Shown one piece after another: positions 15,262 through 24,211 of a DNA stretch of 64,000 bases; the first letter of the stretch is position 1, and each line of letters starts with the position of its first letter. This DNA is from Chlorobiota bacterium (GTDB lineage Bacteria > Bacteroidota > Ignavibacteria > OLB7), in the NCBI GenBank assembly GCA_016700335.1, contig CP065014.1, positions 285,001 through 349,000 of the forward strand, given 5' to 3'. The notes below the pieces were generated by a model that worked only from the letters and a program-made list of their open reading frames with translations, was not told the DNA's origin and made no database searches. The position numbers and the translations under genes were made by a program.

Positions 15262-17187
15262 ATGAAAAAACTAATAACTCTCTTAATTATTGCTCTTTTG
15301 GGGGTTAATTGCTTCGCTCAAGACCAACACCTCATCGACTCCTTATCAACCCTTTTAAAAACAGCAAAGGAAGATACTATCAAGGCAAATATTTTATATT
15401 CTCTATCTACAACCTATATTGGAATTAATCCTGATAGGGCAACGGAACTTGCAAATCAGTGTCTTACTTTATCTGAGCACATTGATTTTAAAAGAGGAAT
15501 AGGCAATGCATATAGCGTTATAGGATGTACACATGATGTAAAAGGAAATTATTTACCCGCTTTGGAATTTAATAAAAAGTCATTAAAGGTAAGAGAGGAA
15601 ATTAGAGATAAAAAAGGCATTGCAGGTTCAATCAATAACATCGGATTGATTTACTACTCCCTAGGCAATTATCCCGAAGCATTGAAGAATTATTTTTCTG
15701 CTTTAAAAATGAATGAGGAATTAGGAAATAAAAAATGGCAAGCCATTAATCTTAGTAACATCGGGAATATTTATATTAAACAAGGCAATTATCCCGAAGC
15801 ATTGAAGAATCATTTTGCTGCTATAAAAATTTATGTAGAAATCGGGAATAAATTGGATCTGGCTGACTCTTACAATAACGTTGGATTGATTTACGGTAAA
15901 CAAAGCAATTATGCCGAAGCATTGAAAAATCTTTTTGCTTCTTTAAAAATCAATGAAGAAATCGGAGAGAAAGAAGGAATAGCTCTTTCTTACAAAAATT
16001 TTGGAAATATTTATGAAGATCAAAGCAATTATCCCGAAGCATTGAAGAATTATTTTGCTTCTTTAAAAATGGCCAAAGAAATTGGGGCTGAACAAAGTAT
16101 TTCCCTAGCATACCTCAATATCGGAAATGTTTATACGAAACTAAAAAAATATAATGCTGCTTCTGAATATTTGGATAAAGGAATATTGCTTTCAAAGGAA
16201 ATTGGTGCTTTGGAAGGAATTAAAGATGGTTACTTAAGATTAGCAACATTAGACAGCTCAAAGAGCAATTTTAAACAAGCTTATGAGCACCACAAACAAT
16301 TTATTATTTACCGTGATAGTTTGGTAAATAATGAATACACAAAGAAAACGGTGGCTCTGCAAATGAATTATGATTTTGATAAAAAGCAGGATTCGCTCAT
16401 AGCCTTACAGGCTAAAAAGGATTTGATATACTACAACGAAAAAAACAAACAACGCTTGTTGCGTAATGGTTTTATAGGAGGCTTTGCTGTAATGGCACTT
16501 TTTGCAGGCATATTTTTTCGCCAAAGGAACAAAATCAAAAAAGGCAAACAAAAAAGCGATGAACTCTTATTGAATATTCTTCCTTACGAAGTAGCAGAAG
16601 AGTTGAAAGATACCGGCACTTCCAAAGCAAAGAATTTTGATGAAGCAACGGTCATGTTCACTGATTTTAAAGACTTCACCAAAATCAGTGAGGAAATGAG
16701 CCCTGAAGAATTAGTCAAGGAAATTGATACTTGTTTTTCAGCATTCGACAGTATAATACAGAAGTATGGCGTAGAAAAAATAAAAACTATTGGTGATGCG
16801 TATATGTGTGCGGGGGGATTACCGGTTGCCAATCATTCACATGCAGAAGATGTAGTAAAAGCGGCTTTAGAGATTAGAGATTTTATGACCAATCATAACA
16901 AAGAAAAGGTGGCAAAAGGAGAAGTTCCATTTGAGATTCGAATTGGTATCAACTCAGGTCCGGTTGTAGCAGGAATCATAGGTGTGAGAAAGTTTGCATA
17001 CGACATTTGGGGCGATACAGTAAATCTTGCTAACAGAATGGAAAGTCATGGCGGAGCAGGGAAAGTGAATATCTCAAGGAATACCTATGAATTGATTGAG
17101 CAAAAATTTATCTGCACGCATAGAGGAAAAATTATGACTAAAGGTAAGGGTGAAGTGGATATGTATTTTGTTGAGCAACAAATTTGA
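15262..17187 (+). CDS. TPR-containing class III adenylate cyclase
   Basis: A 641-residue protein with a signal peptide (cleavage near CFAQ), at least six TPR repeats (about residues 40-340), one membrane helix (about 397-417) and a C-terminal cyclase domain (about 445-640). The cyclase has the metal Asp residues in VMFTDFKDFT and KIKTIGDAYM, and the GINSGPVVAGIIG and WGDTVNLANRM motifs. Lys in KIKTIGD and Asp in AYDIWG are the residues that specify ATP rather than GTP. The TPRs should face the periplasm and the cyclase the cytoplasm, so it may sense an extracytoplasmic protein signal. It is the only gene of cassette 3. Four TPR units are nearly identical at the DNA level. Confidence 0.9.
   Translation: MKKLITLLIIALLGVNCFAQDQHLIDSLSTLLKTAKEDTIKANILYSLSTTYIGINPDRATELANQCLTLSEHIDFKRGIGNAYSVIGCTHDVKGNYLPALEFNKKSLKVREEIRDKKGIAGSINNIGLIYYSLGNYPEALKNYFSALKMNEELGNKKWQAINLSNIGNIYIKQGNYPEALKNHFAAIKIYVEIGNKLDLADSYNNVGLIYGKQSNYAEALKNLFASLKINEEIGEKEGIALSYKNFGNIYEDQSNYPEALKNYFASLKMAKEIGAEQSISLAYLNIGNVYTKLKKYNAASEYLDKGILLSKEIGALEGIKDGYLRLATLDSSKSNFKQAYEHHKQFIIYRDSLVNNEYTKKTVALQMNYDFDKKQDSLIALQAKKDLIYYNEKNKQRLLRNGFIGGFAVMALFAGIFFRQRNKIKKGKQKSDELLLNILPYEVAEELKDTGTSKAKNFDEATVMFTDFKDFTKISEEMSPEELVKEIDTCFSAFDSIIQKYGVEKIKTIGDAYMCAGGLPVANHSHAEDVVKAALEIRDFMTNHNKEKVAKGEVPFEIRIGINSGPVVAGIIGVRKFAYDIWGDTVNLANRMESHGGAGKVNISRNTYELIEQKFICTHRGKIMTKGKGEVDMYFVEQQI
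15661..16060 (+). repeat. 120-bp tandem repeats inside the TPR region
   Basis: The string GCAATTAT(C/G)CCGAAGCATTGAA recurs at 15665, 15785, 15905 and 16025, a strict 120-bp period, equal to 40 codons. Each unit encodes one TPR with a loop. Near-identity at DNA level suggests recent duplication or gene conversion within the gene. Confidence 0.8.
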
Positions 17188-17192
17188 GATTA

Positions 17193-17331
17193 GCACATCC
17201 GCTAACATTGCCTATGAGCAAAAAGGGCTGAGTAGCAATTCGATCATTTGGTTCTTTAATAATCTGTTGTACTTTTACCAAGCAGATGATCTATGAATTC
17301 CCTTTAAGCTCATAGGCAAAAAACGTTACCT
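17193..17331 (+). repeat. attC-like site C (end of cassette 3)
   Basis: The first arm (17193-17206, ending CCGCTAAC) complements 12 of 14 bases of its cassette start at 15207. A strong stem pairs GCCTATGAGCAAAAAGGG (17210-17227) with CCCTTTAAGCTCATAGGC (17300-17317). The crossover is expected at G17325 of CGTTACC. Its centre differs from sites B and D, so it is not a simple copy. Confidence 0.72.
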
Positions 17332-17438
17332 GCAAGCGTAGCGACTGCCCCGACCAACAGAAAGACTTCTGAAAAAGAACGTGGGATTTATACAACTTAT
17401 TTCTGTAATTGTGTAACAGTTCATGGTGACATTATAGC

Positions 17439-17446
17439 TAACTTTG
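17439..17446 (+). promoter_or_regulatory. Possible -7 element of cassette 4
   Basis: TAACTTTG, followed by C, matches TAnnTTTG and lies 23 bases before the ATG at 17469. A clear TTG at 19 bases upstream is absent, so support is partial. Confidence 0.4.
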
Positions 17447-17468
17447 CTTCAATAAAATTTAAAACATC

Positions 17469-17882
17469 ATGAACGGCAAAAACAACATCGCAATAGGATT
17501 TTTGACAATGGGCTTTTTTATGGCTTTTGGTTTTCTGTTAATTTATCTTCGTGACTTTGCACCAGGGAAAGTTGAATGGGCAAATTCTTATAGTATTGGA
17601 AAACATTTTGAAACCAGACTTGCCCACGTTCACGGAAACCTTTTTGCATTTCTAAATATACTCATTGGTTATTTATTGCTTCGTTTTAGCGACAAACTTA
17701 AAAATGTCAAAGCCATTTCTTGGTTAGCACTGACGGGTTTATTAATGCCACTTGGAATTTTATCCGAAGTTTATTTTGGCTTACCGCCTGTTTTAGTTTT
17801 AATAGGTGCAATTGCAATGACAGTTTCCGTGGTTTGGCTTGGAATTGCATTTCTTAAAATGAAGCCATTAACTCAATTATGA
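17469..17882 (+). CDS. Small four-helix membrane protein, unknown function
   Basis: A 137-residue protein with four predicted membrane helices (about residues 8-28, 52-72, 80-100, 105-128). A loop before the second helix contains HFETRLAHVHGN, with three His residues that could bind metal or heme, but I recognise no family. Its stop codon overlaps the start of the next gene by four bases (ATGA), so the three genes of cassette 4 form one operon. Confidence 0.6.
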   Translation: MNGKNNIAIGFLTMGFFMAFGFLLIYLRDFAPGKVEWANSYSIGKHFETRLAHVHGNLFAFLNILIGYLLLRFSDKLKNVKAISWLALTGLLMPLGILSEVYFGLPPVLVLIGAIAMTVSVVWLGIAFLKMKPLTQL

Positions 17883-18271
17883 AAAAGGTAATACTTTATT
17901 TGGTAGTTGCTGTACTGACAGGCTTTGGTTTGTTGACAATATTTTTAAGCACTTCTGTAATTTTTGATTTGTTTGACGTTAGAGCAAAAGAAGGAAACTA
18001 TGTTTTATTCGTTGTATGGTCTAATTTCATAAGTAGTTTCCTTTATCTTATTTCAGCTTATGGACTTCTTACTTCAAAAAATTGGACATATAAAGCATTA
18101 GGACTTTCAACGATAATTTTATCTTTTGCATTTGTTGGTTTTCTTTTCTATATCCAATCAGGTGGTATTCACGAAAATAAAACTGTTGGGGCAATGGTAT
18201 TCAGAATTGCTTTGACTTTGGGATTTACTCTATTTGCATATTTCACTATTAATAAAAAGACAATCAAATGA
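17879..18271 (+). CDS. Small four-helix membrane protein, unknown function
   Basis: A 130-residue, very hydrophobic protein with four helices (about 6-28, 44-66, 72-92, 103-122) and a C-terminal Lys-rich end. It overlaps its neighbours by four bases on each side. The shared operon with another four-helix protein and a cupin suggests they act together, but no function can be assigned. Confidence 0.6.
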   Translation: MKKVILYLVVAVLTGFGLLTIFLSTSVIFDLFDVRAKEGNYVLFVVWSNFISSFLYLISAYGLLTSKNWTYKALGLSTIILSFAFVGFLFYIQSGGIHENKTVGAMVFRIALTLGFTLFAYFTINKKTIK

Positions 18272-18555
18272 ACATAAAGGATTTGCATAAAGACACAAAA
18301 GCAATTTCAACAGCTTCTTTATTTAAAACAACAGAAAGCAATGTTACCTCAATTCAAATATTGGAAGACGAGCAATTAAAAGAACATATTACAAAAGTGC
18401 CAGCTTTATTGCTTTGTATGACAGGCGAAGCTATTTTTGAGAACGAAAATGGTATTAAACTGACATTGACAACAGGTGACTATGTAAACATTGAACCTAA
18501 CATCAAGCATTGGATTAATGCAAAATCCACAAGCAACTTTATACTCATAAAGTAG
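18268..18555 (+). CDS. Cupin-like small protein
   Basis: A 95-residue protein whose second half has a cupin pattern: ALLLCMTGEAIFENENGIKLTLTTGDYVNIEPNIKHWINA. It keeps the GDYVxIxPNxxHW metal-motif-2 region with one His. The first His-rich motif is degenerate, so metal binding is uncertain. It closes the operon of cassette 4. Confidence 0.65.
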   Translation: MNIKDLHKDTKAISTASLFKTTESNVTSIQILEDEQLKEHITKVPALLLCMTGEAIFENENGIKLTLTTGDYVNIEPNIKHWINAKSTSNFILIK

Positions 18556-18601
18556 TTTCACTTAAAGACAGAATAAATAGAACATTTCTATCGACAAAAA
18601 C

Positions 18602-18740
18602 GCCAGCAGATAACAGCACCTACAAGAAATTGGCGGTTCAGTGCTTCGTATGACAATTTTTCGTATATTTAAGTGCAGTTGTTCGTATGAAGTTTTGTGA
18701 TTAAAATCGCCAACTTCTTGTAGCTGCAAACCGTTATAGC
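18602..18740 (+). repeat. attC-like site D (end of cassette 4)
   Basis: The first arm GCCAGCAGATAAC (18602-18614) complements 10 of 13 bases of its cassette start at 17325. The long stem pairs ACCTACAAGAAATTGGCGGTT with AATCGCCAACTTCTTGTAGC. The central part (18637-18736) matches site B (15111-15210) almost base for base. The crossover is expected at G18733 of CCGTTATAGCC. Confidence 0.8.
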
Positions 18741-19086
18741 CAATGGTAGGACGACCGTTTACAAGAAGACCGACCGACCTGAAATTTAAACATTAAAGCA
18801 AAGACAAACCATTTTGACAGGTGACCAAAAACATACAGACCATATTGCAACTGGACAGCATCTAAACCGACACGCTGACCAACGCTATGTTTTTTATTTT
18901 TTCCCCACCGCACAAAAAAAATTGAAATTCTGCCACTGCACAATTGGCACATTTGCAAGCCGCACAAGCCGACACACAAACCCAAGCTTGCAAAAGAGCC
19001 AATTCTCCCACCCGCCACATCACGACAATGACCGTTTTAAAGGCGAAAAATCGTATCTTGACCGACAAAAAACTGAACTGAATTAG
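18741..19086 (+). other. Leader region of cassette 5 without a credible gene
   Basis: About 350 bases between site D and hsdR. It is rich in CAC, GAC and CCG triplets and unlike the AT-rich host intergenic regions. Open frames on both strands here look like noise: Cys/His-rich with no known pattern. A short leader or promoter for the type I R-M operon is expected, but no TTG-N19-TAnnTTTG match was found. Confidence 0.5.
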
Positions 19087-21645
19087 ATGGCAGAAAAAGA
19101 AGCTAAAGCAAGAATAAAAATTAATAAACTCCTTGAGGAATCAGGGTGGAGCTTCTTTGACACGGACAAAGGTAAAGCGACTATTAAACTTGAATCTTCC
19201 ATCAAAATGGACGATTTAGGCGAAGATTTTGAAAATGCTAAAAGCGGTTTCATTGATTTTTTACTGGTTGACGAAAACCAAAACCCAATTCTTGTTTTAG
19301 AGGCGAAGAAAGAAAGTTTGAATCCACTTGTTGGAAAGGAACAAGCAAGGAATTACGCTAAATCACAAAAGGTTAAGTTCATTATTCTTTCAAACGGAAC
19401 GCTACACTATTTATGGAATATCGAAACTGGAAACCCTGAACAAATTCAAGTGTTTCCGACATTGGAATCGATTAAACAGTATTATCATTTTAATCCCGAA
19501 CCAAGCAAATTAGTTAGCGAACAAGTAAATGACGACTATGTTGTTTTAACTCAACTTCCGAACTACAAACAAATACCCGAATTTCAAGACGAACAAAAAA
19601 AGAAAGATTTAATCTTCAATTTAAAACTTCGTTTTCTTCGCTATTATCAAGTGGAGGCAATCAAAGCCGTTCAACAATCAGTAAGCGAAGGCAAAAAGCG
19701 TTTCTTGTTGGAAATGGCAACAGGCACAGGAAAGACTTTGACTGCTGCTGCATTAATCAAACTCTTTTACAGAACTGGAAATGCAAGACGCATTTTGTTT
19801 TTGGTTGACCGCTTGGAACTGGAAGAACAAGCAAGAAAAGATTTTACCAACTATTTGAAAAACGACATTACAACGGTTGTTTACAAAGAGAAGAAAAACG
19901 ATTGGCGAAAAGCCGACATTGTTGTAACCACCATTCAATCATTGATGGTAAACAACAAATACAAAACACTTTTTTCACCGACAGACTTTGATTTAATTAT
20001 TTCTGATGAATCGCACCGACTGTTAGGTGGCGGAAACAGCAGAGCCTTGTTTGAATATTTCTTGGGTTACAAATTGGGTTTAACCGCCACACCAAAAGAC
20101 TATTTAAAACATTTAGACGCAGACGACATTGACGACCCAAGAGAATTGGAACGAAGAATGTTGCTGGACACTTACACAACCTTCGGTTGTGAGAGTGGCA
20201 TTCCAACGTATCGTTATACGCTTGTGGACGGTGCAAAAGATGGCTATTTGCGACAACCGATTGTAGTTGACGCAAGAACAGACGTTACCACCAAACTTTT
20301 ATCGGAACAAGGTTACGGCATTATGGTAACGGTAGCCAGTAGCGAAAAAGAAGACATTTTAGAAGAAGTAAATTACAAGCAAAATCATTTTGAACGGAAG
20401 TTTTTCAGTGAAGAAACCAACCGTGTGTTTTGCAAAACATTTATTGAAAATGGACTGAAAGACCCGATTAACAGAGAGTTTGGAAAGAGTTTGGTTTTTG
20501 CTGTTTCGCAAAATCACGCTGCAAAATTGGCTCAACTTCTCAATGAATATGCACACCAGTTTTTCCCTGGCAAGTATCAAAGCGACTTTGCTGTTCAGGT
20601 AACTTCCAATGTGCAGAACAGTCAGCAAATGACTGTTGATTTTAGCAACGACAAATTATTGGGCTTTAGCCATTTTGCGAAAGACAATGAAATTTTAGAA
20701 TCATACAAAACAAGCAAAGCAAGAGTTTGTGTAACCGTTGGAATGATGACCACAGGTTGGGATTGCCCCAATATTTTGAACCTTGGTTTAATGAGACCCA
20801 TTTTTTCGCCAACAGAATTTATTCAGATAAAAGGACGAGGAACCCGTATTCACAAGTTTGAACACAAATTCAAAAACGACCTTGGAGAAGAAGAATCAAT
20901 TTCCATTGACAAATCAGCCTTTAAACTCTTTGACTTCTTTGCTACTTGCGAATACTTTGAAGAAAAATATCAATACGACCAAGTTTTAAAACTGCCTGTA
21001 AACTTCGACAAGGAGGATGATATGCCAACGGTGGACGACAATACCATCAAACCAAAACGAGAAGGTTACGAGTACAAAGAAAATGATAGAATTCACTCTT
21101 TGCACGAGCAACAAGTTGACTTCTCAGGAATGAAAGTTGACCGAATGTTTTTTCAGCAGTTTGAAGAAAAGGTAAAAACCGATGATGAAATAAAACAATT
21201 GATGGAAGCTGGTGATGTGGAAGTAGCCACAGCAAGAGCCAAAGAGAAATACGACAACAAACCCGAAGAATATTTTGACTTAGAAAAACTTCGCAAGTCA
21301 TTAAAAATTGACCGCAAAATTGGTTGGCGTGAATTATTGGAACTCATTTATTTTGGCAACCAAATAAAAGGCAAAGACGATTTGTTGAGTGATGAATTTG
21401 AAAAATTCATCAGCACCAACAATGTTTCCAACATTGAAGATTTGCAAGGCTTACGCTATTTCTTTTATGCTTACATCACCGACCAAAGTGTAAGAAACAT
21501 AATTGACCAACAAGATTTTACAGAACTCTATCACAACCCAAGTTTTAATGTAGAAGATTTTAACCGTGTGGATGATGAAATGAAAAGCAAACTGCCTTAC
21601 TACATTAAAACTTACGTTCCATTAAATAAATTTTTATCTGCCTAA
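19087..21645 (+). CDS. hsdR: Type I restriction enzyme R subunit (HsdR)
   Basis: An 852-residue protein of the EcoEI-like (shorter) HsdR group. The N-terminal nuclease motif is GFIDFLLVDENQNPILVLEAKKE (Asp and ExK, residues about 57-80). A SF2 translocase follows: Walker A EMATGTGKT, motif II ISDESHR, and motif VI QIKGRGTRIH. A C-terminal EcoEI-type helical domain completes it. It cleaves DNA after ATP-driven translocation in an R2M2S complex. The gene order is hsdR-hsdM-hsdS with a three-base gap to hsdM. It appears intact, but the S subunit of the system is damaged. Confidence 0.92.
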   Translation: MAEKEAKARIKINKLLEESGWSFFDTDKGKATIKLESSIKMDDLGEDFENAKSGFIDFLLVDENQNPILVLEAKKESLNPLVGKEQARNYAKSQKVKFIILSNGTLHYLWNIETGNPEQIQVFPTLESIKQYYHFNPEPSKLVSEQVNDDYVVLTQLPNYKQIPEFQDEQKKKDLIFNLKLRFLRYYQVEAIKAVQQSVSEGKKRFLLEMATGTGKTLTAAALIKLFYRTGNARRILFLVDRLELEEQARKDFTNYLKNDITTVVYKEKKNDWRKADIVVTTIQSLMVNNKYKTLFSPTDFDLIISDESHRLLGGGNSRALFEYFLGYKLGLTATPKDYLKHLDADDIDDPRELERRMLLDTYTTFGCESGIPTYRYTLVDGAKDGYLRQPIVVDARTDVTTKLLSEQGYGIMVTVASSEKEDILEEVNYKQNHFERKFFSEETNRVFCKTFIENGLKDPINREFGKSLVFAVSQNHAAKLAQLLNEYAHQFFPGKYQSDFAVQVTSNVQNSQQMTVDFSNDKLLGFSHFAKDNEILESYKTSKARVCVTVGMMTTGWDCPNILNLGLMRPIFSPTEFIQIKGRGTRIHKFEHKFKNDLGEEESISIDKSAFKLFDFFATCEYFEEKYQYDQVLKLPVNFDKEDDMPTVDDNTIKPKREGYEYKENDRIHSLHEQQVDFSGMKVDRMFFQQFEEKVKTDDEIKQLMEAGDVEVATARAKEKYDNKPEEYFDLEKLRKSLKIDRKIGWRELLELIYFGNQIKGKDDLLSDEFEKFISTNNVSNIEDLQGLRYFFYAYITDQSVRNIIDQQDFTELYHNPSFNVEDFNRVDDEMKSKLPYYIKTYVPLNKFLSA

Positions 21646-21648
21646 ACA

Positions 21649-23043
21649 ATGCTAGACAACATAACAAAGAAAAATATTGACGATTGCCGTGATGTGTTGG
21701 TAGGTAAAGTGCCCGACCCGAAAAGCCAAATTGAACAAATTACATTGGCTCTTATCTATAAGTTTATGGACGATATGGATAAAGAAGCCGTTGAGAAATT
21801 TAAAGGAAAAGCAAAATTCTTTTCAGGCGAATATGCCAAATACGGTTGGCGAAAATTATTTGACCCATCATTAAGCGGACAAGATATGCTGGCATTGTAC
21901 AGCGAAGCATTGGAGAAATTAAATACCAATCCCAATATTCCTGAACTGTTCCGCAATATTTTTAAAAATGCTTATTTGCCTTACCGTGACCCAAGCACCT
22001 TAAAACTGTTTTTAAAATACATCAACGAGTTTGAATACAGCCACAGCGAAAAATTGGGCGATGCTTTTGAATACTTGTTGAGTGTAATGGGAAGCCAAGG
22101 CGATGCAGGGCAGTTTAGAACACCCCGACACATTATTGATTTTGTAACAGCTTGTGTAAACCCACAGAAAAACGAAAACGTGCTTGACCCTGCTTGCGGA
22201 ACAGCTGGTTTCTTATTGAGTGCCTATAAACACATACTCAACCAAAATACCGACAAACGCCAAGGCGATAAACTAAAGCCAGACGATAGAAAAAAACTCG
22301 CTACTAATTTTGTGGGTTACGACATTAGCCCCGATATGGTACGCTTGAGTTTAGCCAATATGTATTTACACGGTTTTGCAACGCCACTCATACACGAGTA
22401 CGATAGTTTGAGCAGCGAAGACCGTTGGCAAGAAACCTTTGATGTGATATTGGCAAACCCGCCATTTATGACACCGAAAGGCGGCATCAGACCACACAAA
22501 AAATTTGGCGTACAAGCCAACAAAGCCGAAGTTCTGTTTACCGATTATATTGCTGAACATTTAAACAGCAACGGACGAGCAGGAATTGTAGTACCCAACG
22601 GAATTGTGGCAACAAGCCAAACCGCTTACAAACAATTGCGAAAAATGTTGGTGCAAGATAGTTTGATAGCCGTAATTAGTTTGCCAGCAGGTGTGTTTCA
22701 ACCATACAGTGGAGTAAAAACATCGGTATTGATTTTAGACAAACGCTTGGCGAAAAAAAGCCAACACATTTTGTTTTTAAAAATTGAAAACGATGGCTTT
22801 GATTTAGGAGCACAACGCAGAGAAATTGACAAAAACGATTTGCCTTTGGCTTTGCAAACTTTAGAAGACTACAAAGAATGTTTGGGTAATGATGGGACTT
22901 TTGATGATTTACCGAGCTTAGCGACTTTAGTTGAAAAGGAAATTGTTTTAGGGAATAAAGATTTTGTATTGAGTGCTGAAAGATATTTTGAAGCAACAAA
23001 TCAATCTCATAGTAATTGGGAAACAAAAAACTTTCTGAAATAA
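21649..23043 (+). CDS. hsdM: Type I restriction-modification methylase (HsdM)
   Basis: A 464-residue N6-adenine methylase with an N-terminal HsdM helical domain, SAM motif I NVLDPACGTAGFLLSAY (about 179-195), and catalytic motif IV ILANPPFMTP (about 268-277). It methylates the sequence recognised by HsdS. Its last 28 bases overlap the start of the hsdS frame. The C-terminal residues SNWETKNFLK resemble the short link that in other operons leads into the S subunit. Confidence 0.93.
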   Translation: MLDNITKKNIDDCRDVLVGKVPDPKSQIEQITLALIYKFMDDMDKEAVEKFKGKAKFFSGEYAKYGWRKLFDPSLSGQDMLALYSEALEKLNTNPNIPELFRNIFKNAYLPYRDPSTLKLFLKYINEFEYSHSEKLGDAFEYLLSVMGSQGDAGQFRTPRHIIDFVTACVNPQKNENVLDPACGTAGFLLSAYKHILNQNTDKRQGDKLKPDDRKKLATNFVGYDISPDMVRLSLANMYLHGFATPLIHEYDSLSSEDRWQETFDVILANPPFMTPKGGIRPHKKFGVQANKAEVLFTDYIAEHLNSNGRAGIVVPNGIVATSQTAYKQLRKMLVQDSLIAVISLPAGVFQPYSGVKTSVLILDKRLAKKSQHILFLKIENDGFDLGAQRREIDKNDLPLALQTLEDYKECLGNDGTFDDLPSLATLVEKEIVLGNKDFVLSAERYFEATNQSHSNWETKNFLK

Positions 23044-24210
23044 CAACTTCAATGCATCAAGGTATCAATACAGCTGGTGACAAAGTTGAATTTGTAATGG
23101 AAGGGTATCCCATCATTCAGACAAGAAATATTACAAGCGGTGATTTGGATTTTGACAATATGAAATATATGAGTCAAGAGTATTGGGATAAATATCATTT
23201 GAAGTATAAACCAAAAGTTGGTGATGTATTGCTAACAAATATTGGGACAATAGGTAAAAGTATAATCGTTGATTTAAAAATGGCTTCAATTGATTTTTTA
23301 ATCCATTGGAATATTTTTAAAATATCCTGCGATACAGACTTACTAATGCCACAATATTTAAAGTACTGTCTTGACCAATTAGAAAGAGATAATTATTATG
23401 CGAATTTTCAAAAAGGTGGAACAGTTAGCTTTATTACTAAAGCTGTTTTATCTGATATCGAAATCCCCCTCCCACCGCTTGAAATACAACAACAAATAGT
23501 AGCCGAAATAGAAAGCTATCAAAAAATAATAGACGGAGCCAAACAAATCGTAAACAACTACAAACCTACTATTACCATCAACCCTGATTGGGAAATGGTG
23601 GAGTTGGGCGAGGTTTGTGATCCCAAAATTGGAGTTAAAGCAGGTCCATTTGGTTCATCAATTAAAAATTGACAAAGCAAAAACTGTACAAACAAAGTAT
23701 AGTTGACAAGGAAGTTGATTCTGATTATTAGATTTAGTGATTATTATAAAACATAAAAAATTCACAACAATTGAAAAAAGTGTGATGCATTCTAACATGT
23801 TCCAATTATCTGTTGGAAGCATTAAACTTTGTTTGTTCCTGACAATATAAAAATGCTGTTAATCAACAAGACTTTTAAGAACAAAACCAACAAATTTATT
23901 GCTAAAAGCTTTTTTATCTTTTACTTATCTTCAAGATATGTACAAAGGATTTTTAAAGAAGAAACTAAAGCATGAAGCAACCAGATTATCTAAGAGATTT
24001 GAAAAGATTGAAATTCCATTTCCATCACTCGAAGAACAACAAACCATCGTAAAAGCCATAGAAGAAGAAATGCAATTGGTAAATGCCAACAAACGCTTAA
24101 TAGAAATATTTGAGCAAAAAATAAAAACAAAAATTGGTGAGGTTTGGGGCGTGAAGGAGGAAGAAACTTTATCAATGGCAGCAGAGCCACAAACTGAATA
24201 CAATAAATAA
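23016..24210 (+). pseudogene. hsdS: Type I specificity subunit HsdS, second target-recognition domain broken
   Basis: The first 218 residues (23016-23672) hold an intact first TRD (KLSEITTSMHQGI...FQKGGTVSFIT), a central conserved coiled coil (IPLPPLEIQQQIVAEIESYQKIIDGAK), and the start of the second TRD (MVELGEVCD...AGPFGSSIKN). A stop follows at 23670-23672. The next 230 bp contain several frameshifts and stops with eroded TRD2 sequence (FYLSSRYVQ-like). The C-terminal region resumes in frame at 23899-24210 (ATRLSKRFEKIEIPFPSLEEQQTIV). The gene is broken, although the first part alone is a half-S protein. Confidence 0.85.
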
Positions 24211-24211
24211 A

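Noticed and set aside
15661..16060. 120-bp periodic repeat as a CRISPR or intergenic repeat
   Set aside because: It lies in an open frame and each period is exactly one 40-residue TPR unit.
18734..19086. Open frames on both strands before hsdR (94, 90 and 68 codons)
   Set aside because: They are composition-driven, overlap each other on opposite strands, and show no domain, signal or family pattern.
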